NCBI RefSeq assembly: GCF_002910905.1
Contig: NZ_NEUE01000222.1
Location: 1-40,016, forward strand
Reading direction: 5' to 3'
Source of the DNA: Streptomyces sp. SM11
GTDB lineage: Bacteria; Actinomycetota; Actinomycetes; Streptomycetales; Streptomycetaceae
DNA: 40,016 nucleotides
In this document: positions 7,784-16,196 of the stretch, piece after piece
Numbering within the stretch: position 1 is the stretch's first letter
Layout of the letters: every line of letters begins with the position of its first letter
The notes under the pieces: model-generated
Databases searched by the model: none
What the model saw: only the letters and a program-made list of their open reading frames with translations
What the model was told of the DNA's origin: nothing
Position numbers and translations under genes: made by a program

Positions 7784-8305
7784 ATGAACTCCTCACCTTC
7801 CGCTTCCTCCCGTCTGCGCCGTGCACGCGAGGCGACCGGGACCGGCCTGGTCGTCGCCCTGGTCTCACTCGTCGCCATCGGCTGCCTCTCGGCCTGGGCA
7901 GGTGCCGGCCATGCGGGCAGCCCCGCGAAGATCGAGGTCAGGGAAGCCCAGGTCCTGCTACCGGTGATACCGGGTCGGAACACCAACGCCTACTTCCGCA
8001 TCGTCAACACCGGCGGTGCGCCTGACAGGCTCCTCTCGGTCACCTCGCCGGCGGTCTCGGCCGCCGAGCTGACCGTGCACCGCATGAACGGGGAGAACGG
8101 GGCCCACCGGGAGAGCTCCGGGAGCGTGGAGATCCCCGCGGAGGGGGAGGTAGCGATGTCCCCGCACGGCTCGGCGGTGACCGTCCGCTCCGACCCTTCG
8201 TGGCGGCCGGGGGAGCGCGTCGCGTTCACTCTCGCATTCCAGCGGTCCGGGACGATCACGGTGGAAGCCGACGTCCGGCCGGTCACGCTGGGGTCCGCAC
8301 CCTGA
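7784..8305 (+). CDS. PCu(A)C-family periplasmic copper chaperone-like protein
   Basis: A 173-residue protein with an N-terminal signal or anchor helix at about residues 20-45, then a beta-rich domain of the PCu(A)C/DUF461 type (NAYFRIVNTGGAPDRLLSVT, later VEIPAEGEVAMSPHGSAVTV). Classic members bind Cu with H-M...M...H-x-M. Here the first pair is seen (His99-Arg-Met101), as are Met125 and His128, but the usual final H-x-M is replaced, so the site may be altered or weaker. It lies 70 bases after copA and is probably part of that transcription unit. It likely handles copper on the outer face of the membrane. The start ATG 7784 has only a weak AGGA upstream. Confidence 0.78.
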   Translation: MNSSPSASSRLRRAREATGTGLVVALVSLVAIGCLSAWAGAGHAGSPAKIEVREAQVLLPVIPGRNTNAYFRIVNTGGAPDRLLSVTSPAVSAAELTVHRMNGENGAHRESSGSVEIPAEGEVAMSPHGSAVTVRSDPSWRPGERVAFTLAFQRSGTITVEADVRPVTLGSAP

Positions 8306-8368
8306 AGGCGAGGCGAATGAACGCCCTTCGTGGCCTTTCGCGATACCGGCGAAGAATTCCGTCGAGCC

Positions 8369-8397
8369 GGGAACCCGGAAGCTCTTGCGCCCGACTT
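8369..8397 (+). promoter_or_regulatory. ECF-type promoter for the isonitrile hydratase-like gene
   Basis: GGGAAC (8369-8374), 17 bases, CGACTT (8392-8397), then AT. It lies in the 264-base gap between 8305 and 8570 with a leader of about 165 bases. I see no gene or other clear element in that gap. Confidence 0.7.
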
Positions 8398-8569
8398 ATG
8401 GGACAGCGCGGTAGCTGATCCGACGGGGACGTCGTCGCTTTCCCTTGAGTCCGCTTCCGGGCGGTGAGGGTGAGCAGGCCAAGCGGAGATCATGACGGTC
8501 TCTTCCGTCGGCTGAATTGCCACGCGTGTTCACGCATGTGCCATGGCCGATTCACCGGAGGAGATTTCC

Positions 8570-9217
8570 GTGCAGGTCGCTATCGTTCTCTACCCCGCAT
8601 TCACCGCGCTGGACGTTCTCGGCCCCTATGAAGTCCTGGGGCGCCTGCCAGGGGTCCGGACCGTCTTCGTCGCTGAGAATCCCGGGCTCGTGACCAACGA
8701 CCTGGGCAGTCTGTCGATCGACGTGGTGAAGCGCTTGGACGAGGTGCCTGCCCCTGATGTGGTGCTGATCGGCGGTGGTCCCGGGCAGGCCGAGCAGATG
8801 ACGGACGGCGCCCTGCACGCCTGGCTGCGTGATGCCGACCGGACGGCGACCTGGATGACCTCGGTCTGCACGGGCTCGCTGGTGCTGGCCGCCGCCGGGG
8901 TCCTGTCCGGTCGGCGTGCCACGACCCACTGGGGAGCGCTGGACCAGCTCACCGAATTCGGCGTGACGCCCACGCCCGAACGCGTCGTCATCGACGGTCA
9001 CTACGCGACCGGTGCCGGCGTGTCGGCCGGTATCGACATGGCCCTGATGCTGGCCGGCCGGATCTCCGGCGACGACGTGGCCCAGGCCGTGCAACTTCTC
9101 ATCGAGTACGCGCCGCAGCCGCCGTACAACGCGGGAAGCAGGGAGACGGCCTCGGACGAGGTCGTCCAGACCCTTTTCACCGTCTTCGGCTCCGACGCAC
9201 CGGAAGAGAGCGGCTGA
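8570..9217 (+). CDS. Isonitrile hydratase-like DJ-1/PfpI protein
   Basis: The protein is 215 residues from GTG 8570, chosen because GGAGGAG (8557-8563) lies just upstream; an earlier in-frame ATG at 8543 would place that site inside the gene. The nucleophile elbow is TSVCTGSLVLAAAG with Cys100; Asp15 lies in ALDVLGPYEVL. The string CTGS plus RRATTHW and the tail EYAPQPPYNAGS closely match Pseudomonas isonitrile (isocyanide) hydratases, where Cys101, a nearby Thr and an Asp add water to R-NC to give an N-formamide. The gene has its own sigma-type promoter and lies beside an isonitrile synthesis operon. Probable roles are self-protection, or breakdown of the isonitrile after import to release copper. 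An AraC-type regulator is ruled out because no DNA-binding domain follows. Confidence 0.85.
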   Translation: MQVAIVLYPAFTALDVLGPYEVLGRLPGVRTVFVAENPGLVTNDLGSLSIDVVKRLDEVPAPDVVLIGGGPGQAEQMTDGALHAWLRDADRTATWMTSVCTGSLVLAAAGVLSGRRATTHWGALDQLTEFGVTPTPERVVIDGHYATGAGVSAGIDMALMLAGRISGDDVAQAVQLLIEYAPQPPYNAGSRETASDEVVQTLFTVFGSDAPEESG

Positions 9218-9273
9218 GACACGCTGTTCCTTCTCCGTCGTGTGCCGATTCGATCAGTTCTTTCGCCCATGAC

Positions 9274-9302
9274 GGGAACTCGACCGGACCCCCGTTCGAC
9301 TT
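9274..9302 (+). promoter_or_regulatory. ECF-type promoter of the main isonitrile operon
   Basis: GGGAAC (9274-9279), 17 bases, CGACTT (9297-9302), followed by TTGATACGAA. The region after the -10 is nearly the same as that after the 20807-20812 box (TTGATGCGAA), suggesting a shared start region. The leader to ATG 9401 is about 92 bases. Confidence 0.75.
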
Positions 9303-9400
9303 TTGATACGAAGCGGCCACCAACCCTCGATGAGGTCGCTGCCGCTAGGGATGGGTCATTATGGTCCAGACCTTTCGGCTCGGGCGGGAAGGAATGCGTG

Positions 9401-10150
9401 ATGCAGACGACGGACGAGCAGTTCGCCGCTATACGTGCGGAGTTCGGCCCCGACTCGCTGGCGCGGGTGGAGGAGATGATGGCGCCAGGAGGAATTCCGA
9501 GACATCCGCTCCAAGCGGGCGCGAAATGGATCCTGCCGGGAATCTCGCAGCGGCCCTGGCACGATCCGCGGAGCGATCCGGCCATCGGCTCGCTGGTCGA
9601 CGCGCTGGAGAGCGCGCACGGCGCCATCCGTGCCGAGCACGAGCGGGCGTGGCGTACCCGGCGTACTGCGTTCTCCGACTACGAGCACTACCTGACCCGC
9701 CAGGACGACTGGCAGTCCCTCTACCTCTACCAGGACGGTCAGCTCAACCCGGCGTCCGCCGACCTGGCCCCCACCGCGTTCGGCGTCATCAGGGACATCG
9801 CCGTTGCCGACAGCCTGATCTGCCCTCTCCTGGAAAGCCACTTCTCCACACTCCTGCCGGGGTCCCGCATCCCTCCCCACAGCGACCTGTGGAACTTCAG
9901 CATCAACCTCCACTTCGCCGTCGACATCCCGGCCGACTGCGACATCACCGTCGCCGGGGAGACCCGCGGTTGGGAAGAGGGACGTTGTCTGCTCTTCGAC
10001 TACTCCTTCGAGCACCACGCGGAGAACCGCGGTGACCGGCCGCGGACCTGTCTCCTCGTCGACCTCTGGCATCCCGAGACGACCTTGCCCGAACGCCGGG
10101 CGCTGACCGTCCTGGTGACGGAGGTACGGAAGCTCCTCGCCGACATGTGA
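9401..10150 (+). CDS. Aspartyl/asparaginyl beta-hydroxylase-family Fe(II)/2OG dioxygenase
   Basis: A 249-residue protein starting at ATG 9401 after AAGGAA. The C-terminal half has the Asp/Asn beta-hydroxylase fold signature: PPHSDLWNFSINLHF (His160, His171), then WEEGRCLLFDYSFEHH (His205) and VDLWHPE, matching the human AspH pattern MHLGL...WEEGK.LIFDDSFEH...VDVWHPE. Members oxidise a C-H bond using Fe(II), O2 and 2-oxoglutarate, with His171 and His205 as probable iron ligands. It is the first gene after the operon promoter and is absent from the minimal five-gene isonitrile cassette. It may therefore hydroxylate the amino-acid core or the acyl chain of the product. The substrate is unknown. 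Confidence 0.85.
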   Translation: MQTTDEQFAAIRAEFGPDSLARVEEMMAPGGIPRHPLQAGAKWILPGISQRPWHDPRSDPAIGSLVDALESAHGAIRAEHERAWRTRRTAFSDYEHYLTRQDDWQSLYLYQDGQLNPASADLAPTAFGVIRDIAVADSLICPLLESHFSTLLPGSRIPPHSDLWNFSINLHFAVDIPADCDITVAGETRGWEEGRCLLFDYSFEHHAENRGDRPRTCLLVDLWHPETTLPERRALTVLVTEVRKLLADM

Positions 10151-10303
10151 CCCCCACCGCGCCCCACACAGGGCCCACCGGCCCACGCAGGACGTGCTCC
10201 CGACGCCCCCTCACGCCCGCCGGGGCGGTCTCCGGCATGCCCGCACGCACCGTCCGCTCTTGCCCGGCCCGTCCGCCGGCTCCACTCCCAGAAAGGGACG
10301 ATC

Positions 10304-11707
10304 ATGTCCGCGACCGCCGCCGAGCCGACAGCGGGGCGCCGACGCCTCGGCCTTCCCGTGGTCGTCCTGGCGCTCGCCCAGCTCGTCATCTCCCTCGACT
10401 ACAGCATCGTCTACGTGGCCCTGCCCGAGATCGGCGCGGGACTCGGGTTCTCCGACCACGACCTCCAGTGGGTGGTCAGCGCGTACGTCGTCACCACGGG
10501 CGGCTTCCTGCTGCTGGGCGGGCGTGCGGCCGATCTCCTGGGGCGTCGCCGGATGTTCGTCCTCGCCACCGCGATATACGCCGCCTCCTCCCTGGTAGGA
10601 GGGCTGGCCCAGTCGCCCGGAGTGCTGCTCGCCGTCCGCGCGGCGCAGGGGATCGGCGGCTCCCTGCTGTTCCCCGCCACGCTGTCGCTGATCAGCACCA
10701 CGTACGCCGAAGGGCCGGTGCGCAACCGGGCGCTCGCGATCTGGGGCGCCGCCGGAGCGGGTGGCTTGTGCTTCGGTTCGCTGCTCGGCGGTGTCCTGGT
10801 CCACGGGTACGGCTGGCCCTCGGTGTTCCTGGTCAACGTTCCCGTGGCCCTCGCTCTGGCCGTCCTGGGACGGATGCTCTTTCCGGCCGATCCGCCCCGG
10901 GACCGTACACGCCGCTTCGACGCGGCCGGGGCGCTGGCCGCCACCGCCGGGCTCACCCTGGTCGTCTTCCTGCTGGTGTACGCGCCCGCCCAGGGCTGGA
11001 CGCGTTCCGCTTCCCTTGCCGCGGCAGGGATAGGGCTGGTCTTCCTGGTCCTCTTCGCCGCCATCGAGCGCCGAGCGCCCGACCCGCTGGTGCCCGTGCG
11101 CCTCTTCCTGAACCGGGGGCTGGTCATGGCCACGGCGGTCGCGGCCCTATTCGGCGCGACGTTCAGCTCGCTGCCCTATTTCCTCACCCTGTACTTCCAG
11201 GCGGTGCGGGGCTACGACGCGTTCGTAACGGGCCTCTGCTTCCTGCTTCCGGCCGTCGTCGTCGCGGCGGGCACCCAGGCAGGGCCGCCCGCCGTCGCCC
11301 GCTTCGGGATGCTGCGGCTACTGGTGGGCGGACTGGCAGCCGGCGCCGTCGGCACACTCGCCCTGATTCCCGCCGTCTCGTCGGACGGCTCCTACCTGTC
11401 GCTGCTGCCGGGGATCGTGCTTATCAGTCTGGGGCAGGGCTCCGCGTGGACGGCCCTGTGGATCGCCGCGGCCTCGGGGATCGCTCCGGGGGACCAGGGC
11501 ATCGCCTCCGGGATCGCGTCCACCTCCCTCCAGGTCGGCGGTGCCGTCGGCCTCGCGCTGCTCGTCGCCGCCGCCTCCGGCATCGGCCAGCAGTCCTCGG
11601 CGGCGGACCTCCTCGACGGCATCCGGACCGCTCTGTTCGTGATGTCCGGGGCCTTGGCGCTCGGCGCGCTCACCGCCCTCATGGTCCGGAGGGCGACCTC
11701 CTCGTGA
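10304..11707 (+). CDS. MFS drug/metabolite exporter (DHA2, EmrB/QacA type)
   Basis: The protein is 467 residues from ATG 10304 with AAAGGGA upstream. It shows the 12-14 helix pattern of the DHA2 group, with motif A (GGRAADLLGRRRMF) after helix 2 and VRAAQGIGGSLLFPATLSLI (motif C-like region). These proteins use the proton gradient to export small amphipathic compounds. It sits inside the isonitrile operon, 153 bases after the dioxygenase gene and coupled to the KAS III gene, so it probably exports the isonitrile lipopeptide. I saw no promoter or hairpin in the 10151-10303 gap. Confidence 0.9.
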   Translation: MSATAAEPTAGRRRLGLPVVVLALAQLVISLDYSIVYVALPEIGAGLGFSDHDLQWVVSAYVVTTGGFLLLGGRAADLLGRRRMFVLATAIYAASSLVGGLAQSPGVLLAVRAAQGIGGSLLFPATLSLISTTYAEGPVRNRALAIWGAAGAGGLCFGSLLGGVLVHGYGWPSVFLVNVPVALALAVLGRMLFPADPPRDRTRRFDAAGALAATAGLTLVVFLLVYAPAQGWTRSASLAAAGIGLVFLVLFAAIERRAPDPLVPVRLFLNRGLVMATAVAALFGATFSSLPYFLTLYFQAVRGYDAFVTGLCFLLPAVVVAAGTQAGPPAVARFGMLRLLVGGLAAGAVGTLALIPAVSSDGSYLSLLPGIVLISLGQGSAWTALWIAAASGIAPGDQGIASGIASTSLQVGGAVGLALLVAAASGIGQQSSAADLLDGIRTALFVMSGALALGALTALMVRRATSS

Positions 11708-11748
11708 ACGCTCCGACACCCGCATCCCCACCGCTGGCCAGGAGAACG

Positions 11749-12810
11749 ATGACTGCGCTTTCCGCCGAGCGGTCCGACCGCGCCGCCGTGCTGTGCGGCG
11801 TCGGAGGGGTGCTGCCCCGGCGCAGGGTCGACAACGCCGAGTTGGCCGCCCGGCTCGACACCGACGACGCCTGGATACGCACCCGGACCGGTATCCGCTC
11901 CCGGCACATCGCGGCCCCGCACGAGGCCACCTCCGACCTGGCCGTGGCCGCAGGCGGCCGGGCCCTCGCCAACTCCGGTACGGACAGGGCCGATGCCGTC
12001 GTGGTGGCCACCACCACCCCCGACCGGACATGTCCCGCCACGGCTCCGCTGGTCGCCGCGCGGCTCGGACTGACCGGGGTGGCGGCATTCGATGTCGGCG
12101 CGGTATGCACCGGGTTCGTCTACGCCCTGGCCGCCGGCGCGGGCCTGATCACCTCGGGCGTCGCAGATCGTGTCCTGGTCATCGGCGCGGACGTGTATTC
12201 CCGCATCGTGGACCCGGACGACCGGCAGAACGCGGTGGTGTTCGGGGACGGTGCCGGAGCCGTCGTCCTGCGCGCCGGGTACGCCGAGGAGCCCGGGGCG
12301 TTGAGCGCCTTCGACCTCGGCAGCGACGGCGCCCACGAAGACATGATCACTGTCGCGGCCGGCGGCTCCCGCCTCCCCGCCGACCCGTCCCGTACCGCAC
12401 ACGCTGAACGCCACTTCGCGATGCGGGGCAAGGAGGTCTTCCGGCATGCGCTGACCCGGATGACGGAATCGGCGCGCACCGTGCTGAAACGCTCCGGCCT
12501 GACCCCGGACGACGTCGACCGGTTCGTACCGCACCAGGCCAACCTCCGCATCCTGCGCACCGTCGCCACCGACCTCGGCCTGCCCGCCGACCGCTGCGCC
12601 ACGCATGTGGAGCGGGCCGGAAACACCGGAGCAGCCTCCATCCCGCTCGCCCTCACCGACGACCACACGCACCGGTCCCTGCGGCCGGGCGACCGGGTCC
12701 TACTCACCGCCTTCGGAGGCGGCCTCACCTGGGGTTCCTGCCTCCTTACTTGGCCGGATCTGCCCCCGGCCGCCGAACCCGCCCACCACGAAGAGGAATC
12801 CGCCCCGTGA
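11749..12810 (+). CDS. 3-oxoacyl-ACP synthase III (KAS III, FabH-like)
   Basis: ATG 11749 follows AGGAGAACG, giving 353 residues; an in-frame GTG at 11704 overlaps the MFS stop and is the alternative start. The catalytic triad is complete: Cys120 (DVGAVCTGF), His262 (FVPHQANLRI) and Asn292 (RAGNTGAAS). FabH-like enzymes condense an acyl-CoA starter with malonyl-ACP, or in secondary metabolism move acyl groups. With its own ACP directly downstream (12807), it may build or load the short 3-oxo or unsaturated chain to which glycine is added. This pair is not part of the minimal Sco/Rv0097-0101 set, so it may set chain length or identity here. Confidence 0.9.
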   Translation: MTALSAERSDRAAVLCGVGGVLPRRRVDNAELAARLDTDDAWIRTRTGIRSRHIAAPHEATSDLAVAAGGRALANSGTDRADAVVVATTTPDRTCPATAPLVAARLGLTGVAAFDVGAVCTGFVYALAAGAGLITSGVADRVLVIGADVYSRIVDPDDRQNAVVFGDGAGAVVLRAGYAEEPGALSAFDLGSDGAHEDMITVAAGGSRLPADPSRTAHAERHFAMRGKEVFRHALTRMTESARTVLKRSGLTPDDVDRFVPHQANLRILRTVATDLGLPADRCATHVERAGNTGAASIPLALTDDHTHRSLRPGDRVLLTAFGGGLTWGSCLLTWPDLPPAAEPAHHEEESAP

Positions 12811-13043
12811 CTGCCACCTACGAGCAACTGGTGTCCATCCTCACCACCCTGCACGAAGCTCCCGCCGACCATTTCCGGCCCGAGGCGACCTACGCCGACC
12901 TCGACGTCGACTCGCTGACGATGGTCGAGATCAGCATCCACATCGAGCGCCACCTCGGCGTGACCGTCGACGACAGCGAACTCGTTCCGGACCTGACCCT
13001 CGGTGCCACCGCGGAGCTAATCGACGCCCGCCTGGCCGCCTGA
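12807..13043 (+). CDS. Acyl carrier protein 1 (partner of KAS III)
   Basis: A 78-residue ACP from GTG 12807, overlapping the KAS III stop (GTGA). The phosphopantetheine site is Ser36 in LDVDSLTMVE, followed by the usual helix II acidic face and an ELVPDLTLG loop. It differs clearly from the second ACP at 16197, so the operon has two carrier proteins with probably different partners: this one with KAS III, the other with the acyl-ACP ligase. Confidence 0.9.
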   Translation: MTATYEQLVSILTTLHEAPADHFRPEATYADLDVDSLTMVEISIHIERHLGVTVDDSELVPDLTLGATAELIDARLAA

Positions 13044-13091
13044 ACCGACCACGGCCCGTACCCCCGCCACCGAACCAGAAGGAGCGCCACC

Positions 13092-13979
13092 ATGCGCATC
13101 ACCGACACCACCACCGCCATCGGCGCGTCCGTAGAGGACTTCGACCACACCTCGGCGTCCGAGGACGACATTTCGGCTCTGAAGGAGGCCGTCTACCGAC
13201 GCAAGATCGCCGTCCTCAAGGGACAGGACCTCTCCCCGCAGGCGTTCCTGGAGCTGGGCCGCCGACTCGGCCGCCCCGAGACGTACTACGAGCCGATGTA
13301 CCAGCACCCCGACGTCTCCGAGGTGTTCGTCTCCTCCAACGTCCCCGAGAACGGCAAGCAGATCGGCGTCCCCAAGACCGGCAAGTTCTGGCACGCCGAC
13401 TACCAGTTCATGCCCGACCCGTTCGGCATCACCCTGATCTACCCCCAGGTCATACCGGCCAAGAACCGTGGCACGTACTTCATCGACATGGGCGCCGCCT
13501 ACGAGAGGCTGTCCCTGGATCTCAGGAACGAGATCGAGGGGACCCGCTGCCTGCACTCCGTACGCAAGTACTTCAAGGTCCGCCCGCACGACGTCTACCG
13601 CCCTCTCTCGGAGATCATCCAGGAGGTCGAGGAGAAGACCCCCGCCGTCCGTCAGCCCACGGTCTTCACCCACCCCATGACCGGTGAGAAGGTGCTCTAC
13701 CTCAGCGAGGGCTTCACCGTCGGCATGGAGGACGAGGACGGCAAGCCGCTCGATGAGGAACTGCTCCAGCGGCTCTTCGAAGCGACCGGGCAGCTCGACC
13801 GCTCCTTCGAGCACGAGAACATCCACCTCCAGAGCTTCGAACAGGGCGACCTGCTCGTCTGGGACAACCGCAGCCTCATCCACTGCGCCCGGCACACCAC
13901 CACGCCCGAGCCCACGGTCTCCTTCCGCGTCACCGTCCACGACGAGCGCAAGCTCCACGCGGGCCTGGAGGCGGCATGA
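13092..13979 (+). CDS. scoE: Isonitrile-forming Fe(II)/2OG oxidase (ScoE / Rv0097 family)
   Basis: A 295-residue TauD/TfdA-fold protein with AAGGAGC before ATG 13092. Iron ligands are His101 and Asp103 in KFWHADYQFMP and His264 in WDNRSLIHCA; Arg279 (SFRVTV) should hold 2-oxoglutarate. The HADYQFMPDP segment is diagnostic of the ScoE/Rv0097 group rather than taurine dioxygenases. Characterised members convert an N-carboxymethyl 3-amino acid (the glycine adduct of an enoyl chain) into a 3-isocyano acid with loss of CO2. The gene overlaps the next one (ATGA) and opens the conserved E-D-C-B-A cassette. Family and reaction are secure; the exact chain is unknown. Confidence 0.93.
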   Translation: MRITDTTTAIGASVEDFDHTSASEDDISALKEAVYRRKIAVLKGQDLSPQAFLELGRRLGRPETYYEPMYQHPDVSEVFVSSNVPENGKQIGVPKTGKFWHADYQFMPDPFGITLIYPQVIPAKNRGTYFIDMGAAYERLSLDLRNEIEGTRCLHSVRKYFKVRPHDVYRPLSEIIQEVEEKTPAVRQPTVFTHPMTGEKVLYLSEGFTVGMEDEDGKPLDEELLQRLFEATGQLDRSFEHENIHLQSFEQGDLLVWDNRSLIHCARHTTTPEPTVSFRVTVHDERKLHAGLEAA

Positions 13980-14509
13980 CCGCCACGGACACGACCGCGA
14001 CACGGGCCTTCGCCACGGACGAGGACCTGCTGCCCCGGGTGCTCACCCCGTACAAGGACCACTGCCGCTATCTGCTGAGTGCCGAGGTGTCCGCCCTGCC
14101 CGGCGGGCTCTCCCGGGTGCGCGCGACCTTCGCGATCGCGGAGTCCTGCTACATCGACGACACCGGCCATCTGAACGCGGTCGAGGTGAACATCGCCTAC
14201 AACCAGATGATGTATTACCTCGTCGCCAAGTCGGTGAAAGAACGGCTGCTGACCGGCTTCGAGCACTGGACGCTGGAGGACTTCTGGCGTCACCAACTCC
14301 CTGACATCCTCATCGCGCGCTTTGCCTCCCGCTTCCAACGGCCTATCGACGCCAGGGACTTCCACGGCGAGATGGAGTTCCGCTCCGTCGAGCGACGTGC
14401 ACCGGGCGGCAAGCCGCTGCTCATGGCCACCACCGCCTACCGCTACGGCGACGCCCAAGGCGGCCGGTGCGACGGCGACACCACCCTCGCCTTCGTCAAC
14501 ATCACCTGA
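13976..14509 (+). CDS. scoD: FcoT-like thioesterase (ScoD / Rv0098 family)
   Basis: A 177-residue single hot-dog-fold protein starting at ATG 13976, overlapping the oxidase stop by four bases. The block HLNAVEVNIAYNQMMYYL matches the FcoT-like thioesterase family. In the reconstituted Sco pathway this protein is required for making the glycine adduct of an alpha,beta-unsaturated acyl-ACP and for its release as the free acid that the oxidase uses. Length and context agree with that role. A general acyl-CoA thioesterase is unlikely given the gene order. Confidence 0.9.
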   Translation: MTATDTTATRAFATDEDLLPRVLTPYKDHCRYLLSAEVSALPGGLSRVRATFAIAESCYIDDTGHLNAVEVNIAYNQMMYYLVAKSVKERLLTGFEHWTLEDFWRHQLPDILIARFASRFQRPIDARDFHGEMEFRSVERRAPGGKPLLMATTAYRYGDAQGGRCDGDTTLAFVNIT

Positions 14510-14556
14510 CCCCTCCTCGCCCGCCACCGCGGGCCGGCACCGGACGGACATCACGC

Positions 14557-16149
14557 ATGGCATCCCCCGACAGCCCGCAGCCGGGCGACCGGCTGCACCA
14601 CGGCCTCACGACACTGATCGACACCGCCCGCTTCCATGCCGGACACCGGCCGGACACCCCGGCCGTCATCTGCGGCGACACCACCCTCACGTACGCGGAT
14701 CTGGACCGCGAGAGCGACCGCGTCGCGCGGGCGTTGCGTGCGGCGGGGCTGACGGCCGGGGACCGGGTCGCCTACCTCGGCAAGGAGTCCGAGCGCTATT
14801 ACGAGGTCCTCTTCGCCTGCGCCAAGACCGGCACGGTCCTCGTCCCGGTCAACTGGCGGCTCACCTCACCCGAGGTGAGCCACATCCTCCAGGACTCCGC
14901 CACCCGGCTCCTCTTCGTCGAGGAGGAGTTCCGCACCGTCGTGGACGGCATGCCCGACACCCCGCCCGATCACATCGTGGCGCTTGACACGGCCGACGGG
15001 TACGCCCTCTGGAAGGCCACCGGTACCGGAGCCGACGAGGCGTACCCGGCCACCCGCGACACCCCGGTGGCCCAGCTCTACACCAGCGGCACCACCGGGC
15101 TCCCCAAGGGCGTCGTCCTGGCCCACCGCAGCTTCTTCGCCATCGCGGACGCCATGGCCGAGGCGGACGTGGACTGGATCGACTGGCGGGCCGGGGACAT
15201 CGCGCTGATCGGCATCCCCGGGTTCCACATCGGCGGCCTGTGGTGGGCCACGCAGAACTTCAACGCCGGAACCACCGTCGTGGCCATGCCCGCCTTCGAC
15301 GCGGCCCTGGCGGTCGAGCTGATCCACCGGCTCGGCATCGCCACCGCCTGCGTCGTTCCCGCCATGCTGCGGATGATGCTGACCCGGCCCGGCGTCACCC
15401 CGGCCGACTTCGCCACCCTCCGCAAGATCGTCTACGGCGGATCCCCGATCTCCGAGACCCTACTGGAGCAGAGCCTGGCCGTGTTCCGCTGTGAGTTCGC
15501 CCAGATCTACGGCCTCACCGAGACCGGCAACACCGCCGCCTGCCTGCCGCCCGCCGTACACGAACCCGGCTCGCCCCTCATGCAGGCCGCGGGCCGCCCC
15601 TACCCGGGTGTGCGCGTCCAGGTGATCGACGACCACGGCACCGTGCTTCCGCCAGGGGCCGTCGGCGAAGTTTGCCTCGCCACCCCGGCGCACATGGTCG
15701 AGTACTGGAACCTCCCCGACAAGACCGCCGAGACCCTCGTCGACGGCTGGATCCACACCGGGGACGCCGGCTTCGTCGACGAGGACGGCTACATCTTCAT
15801 CCGCGACCGGATCAAGGACGCCATCCTCGTGGCCGGAGAGAACGTCTACCCGGCGGAGATCGAGAACGTCCTGGAACACCACCCCGGCGTCGCCGAAGCC
15901 GTGGTCGTCGGCGCACCGGACGAGCGGTGGGGCGAGTACGTCCACGCCTTCGTCGTCCCCGCCGACCGGGGCGGAGCACCCGTCCGCGCCCGCGACCTCC
16001 ACACCTTCCTCACCTTCCGGCTGGCCGCGTTCAAGCTGCCCGCGAAGTACGAGTTCATCGACCACGTGCCCCGTAACCCCAGCGGGAAGATCCTCCGCCG
16101 CGAACTGCGCGACCGCTTCTGGGACAACGCCGACCGCAAGGTCAACTGA
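14557..16149 (+). CDS. scoC: Fatty acyl-AMP / acyl-ACP ligase (ScoC / FadD10 family)
   Basis: A 530-residue ANL-superfamily enzyme. ATG 14557 lies 47 bases after the thioesterase stop. Adenylation motifs are complete: YTSGTTGLPKGVV (P-loop), YGLTETGN, HTGDAGFVDEDGYIFIRDR and the catalytic Lys in NPSGKILRRE. In the pathway it activates the acid with ATP and loads it on the partner ACP (16197), first the fatty acid and then the isocyano acid. Mycobacterial FadD10 makes an acyl-AMP for ACP rather than CoA, and the adjoining ACP supports the same use here. Confidence 0.92.
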   Translation: MASPDSPQPGDRLHHGLTTLIDTARFHAGHRPDTPAVICGDTTLTYADLDRESDRVARALRAAGLTAGDRVAYLGKESERYYEVLFACAKTGTVLVPVNWRLTSPEVSHILQDSATRLLFVEEEFRTVVDGMPDTPPDHIVALDTADGYALWKATGTGADEAYPATRDTPVAQLYTSGTTGLPKGVVLAHRSFFAIADAMAEADVDWIDWRAGDIALIGIPGFHIGGLWWATQNFNAGTTVVAMPAFDAALAVELIHRLGIATACVVPAMLRMMLTRPGVTPADFATLRKIVYGGSPISETLLEQSLAVFRCEFAQIYGLTETGNTAACLPPAVHEPGSPLMQAAGRPYPGVRVQVIDDHGTVLPPGAVGEVCLATPAHMVEYWNLPDKTAETLVDGWIHTGDAGFVDEDGYIFIRDRIKDAILVAGENVYPAEIENVLEHHPGVAEAVVVGAPDERWGEYVHAFVVPADRGGAPVRARDLHTFLTFRLAAFKLPAKYEFIDHVPRNPSGKILRRELRDRFWDNADRKVN

Positions 16150-16196
16150 GCGCCGCCCACCGGCAACCGCACACCGCGCACGGAGAAGGGACCACC

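Noticed and set aside
8543..8569. Earlier ATG start for the isonitrile hydratase-like gene
   Set aside because: The GGAGGAG ribosome site lies downstream of it, and family members begin at the QVAIVLYP strand.
10147..11748. Continuous frame upstream of KAS III suggesting a much longer protein
   Set aside because: The upstream part overlaps the MFS gene in another frame, is Arg/Pro-rich and lacks domains. AGGAG before ATG 11749 marks the true start.
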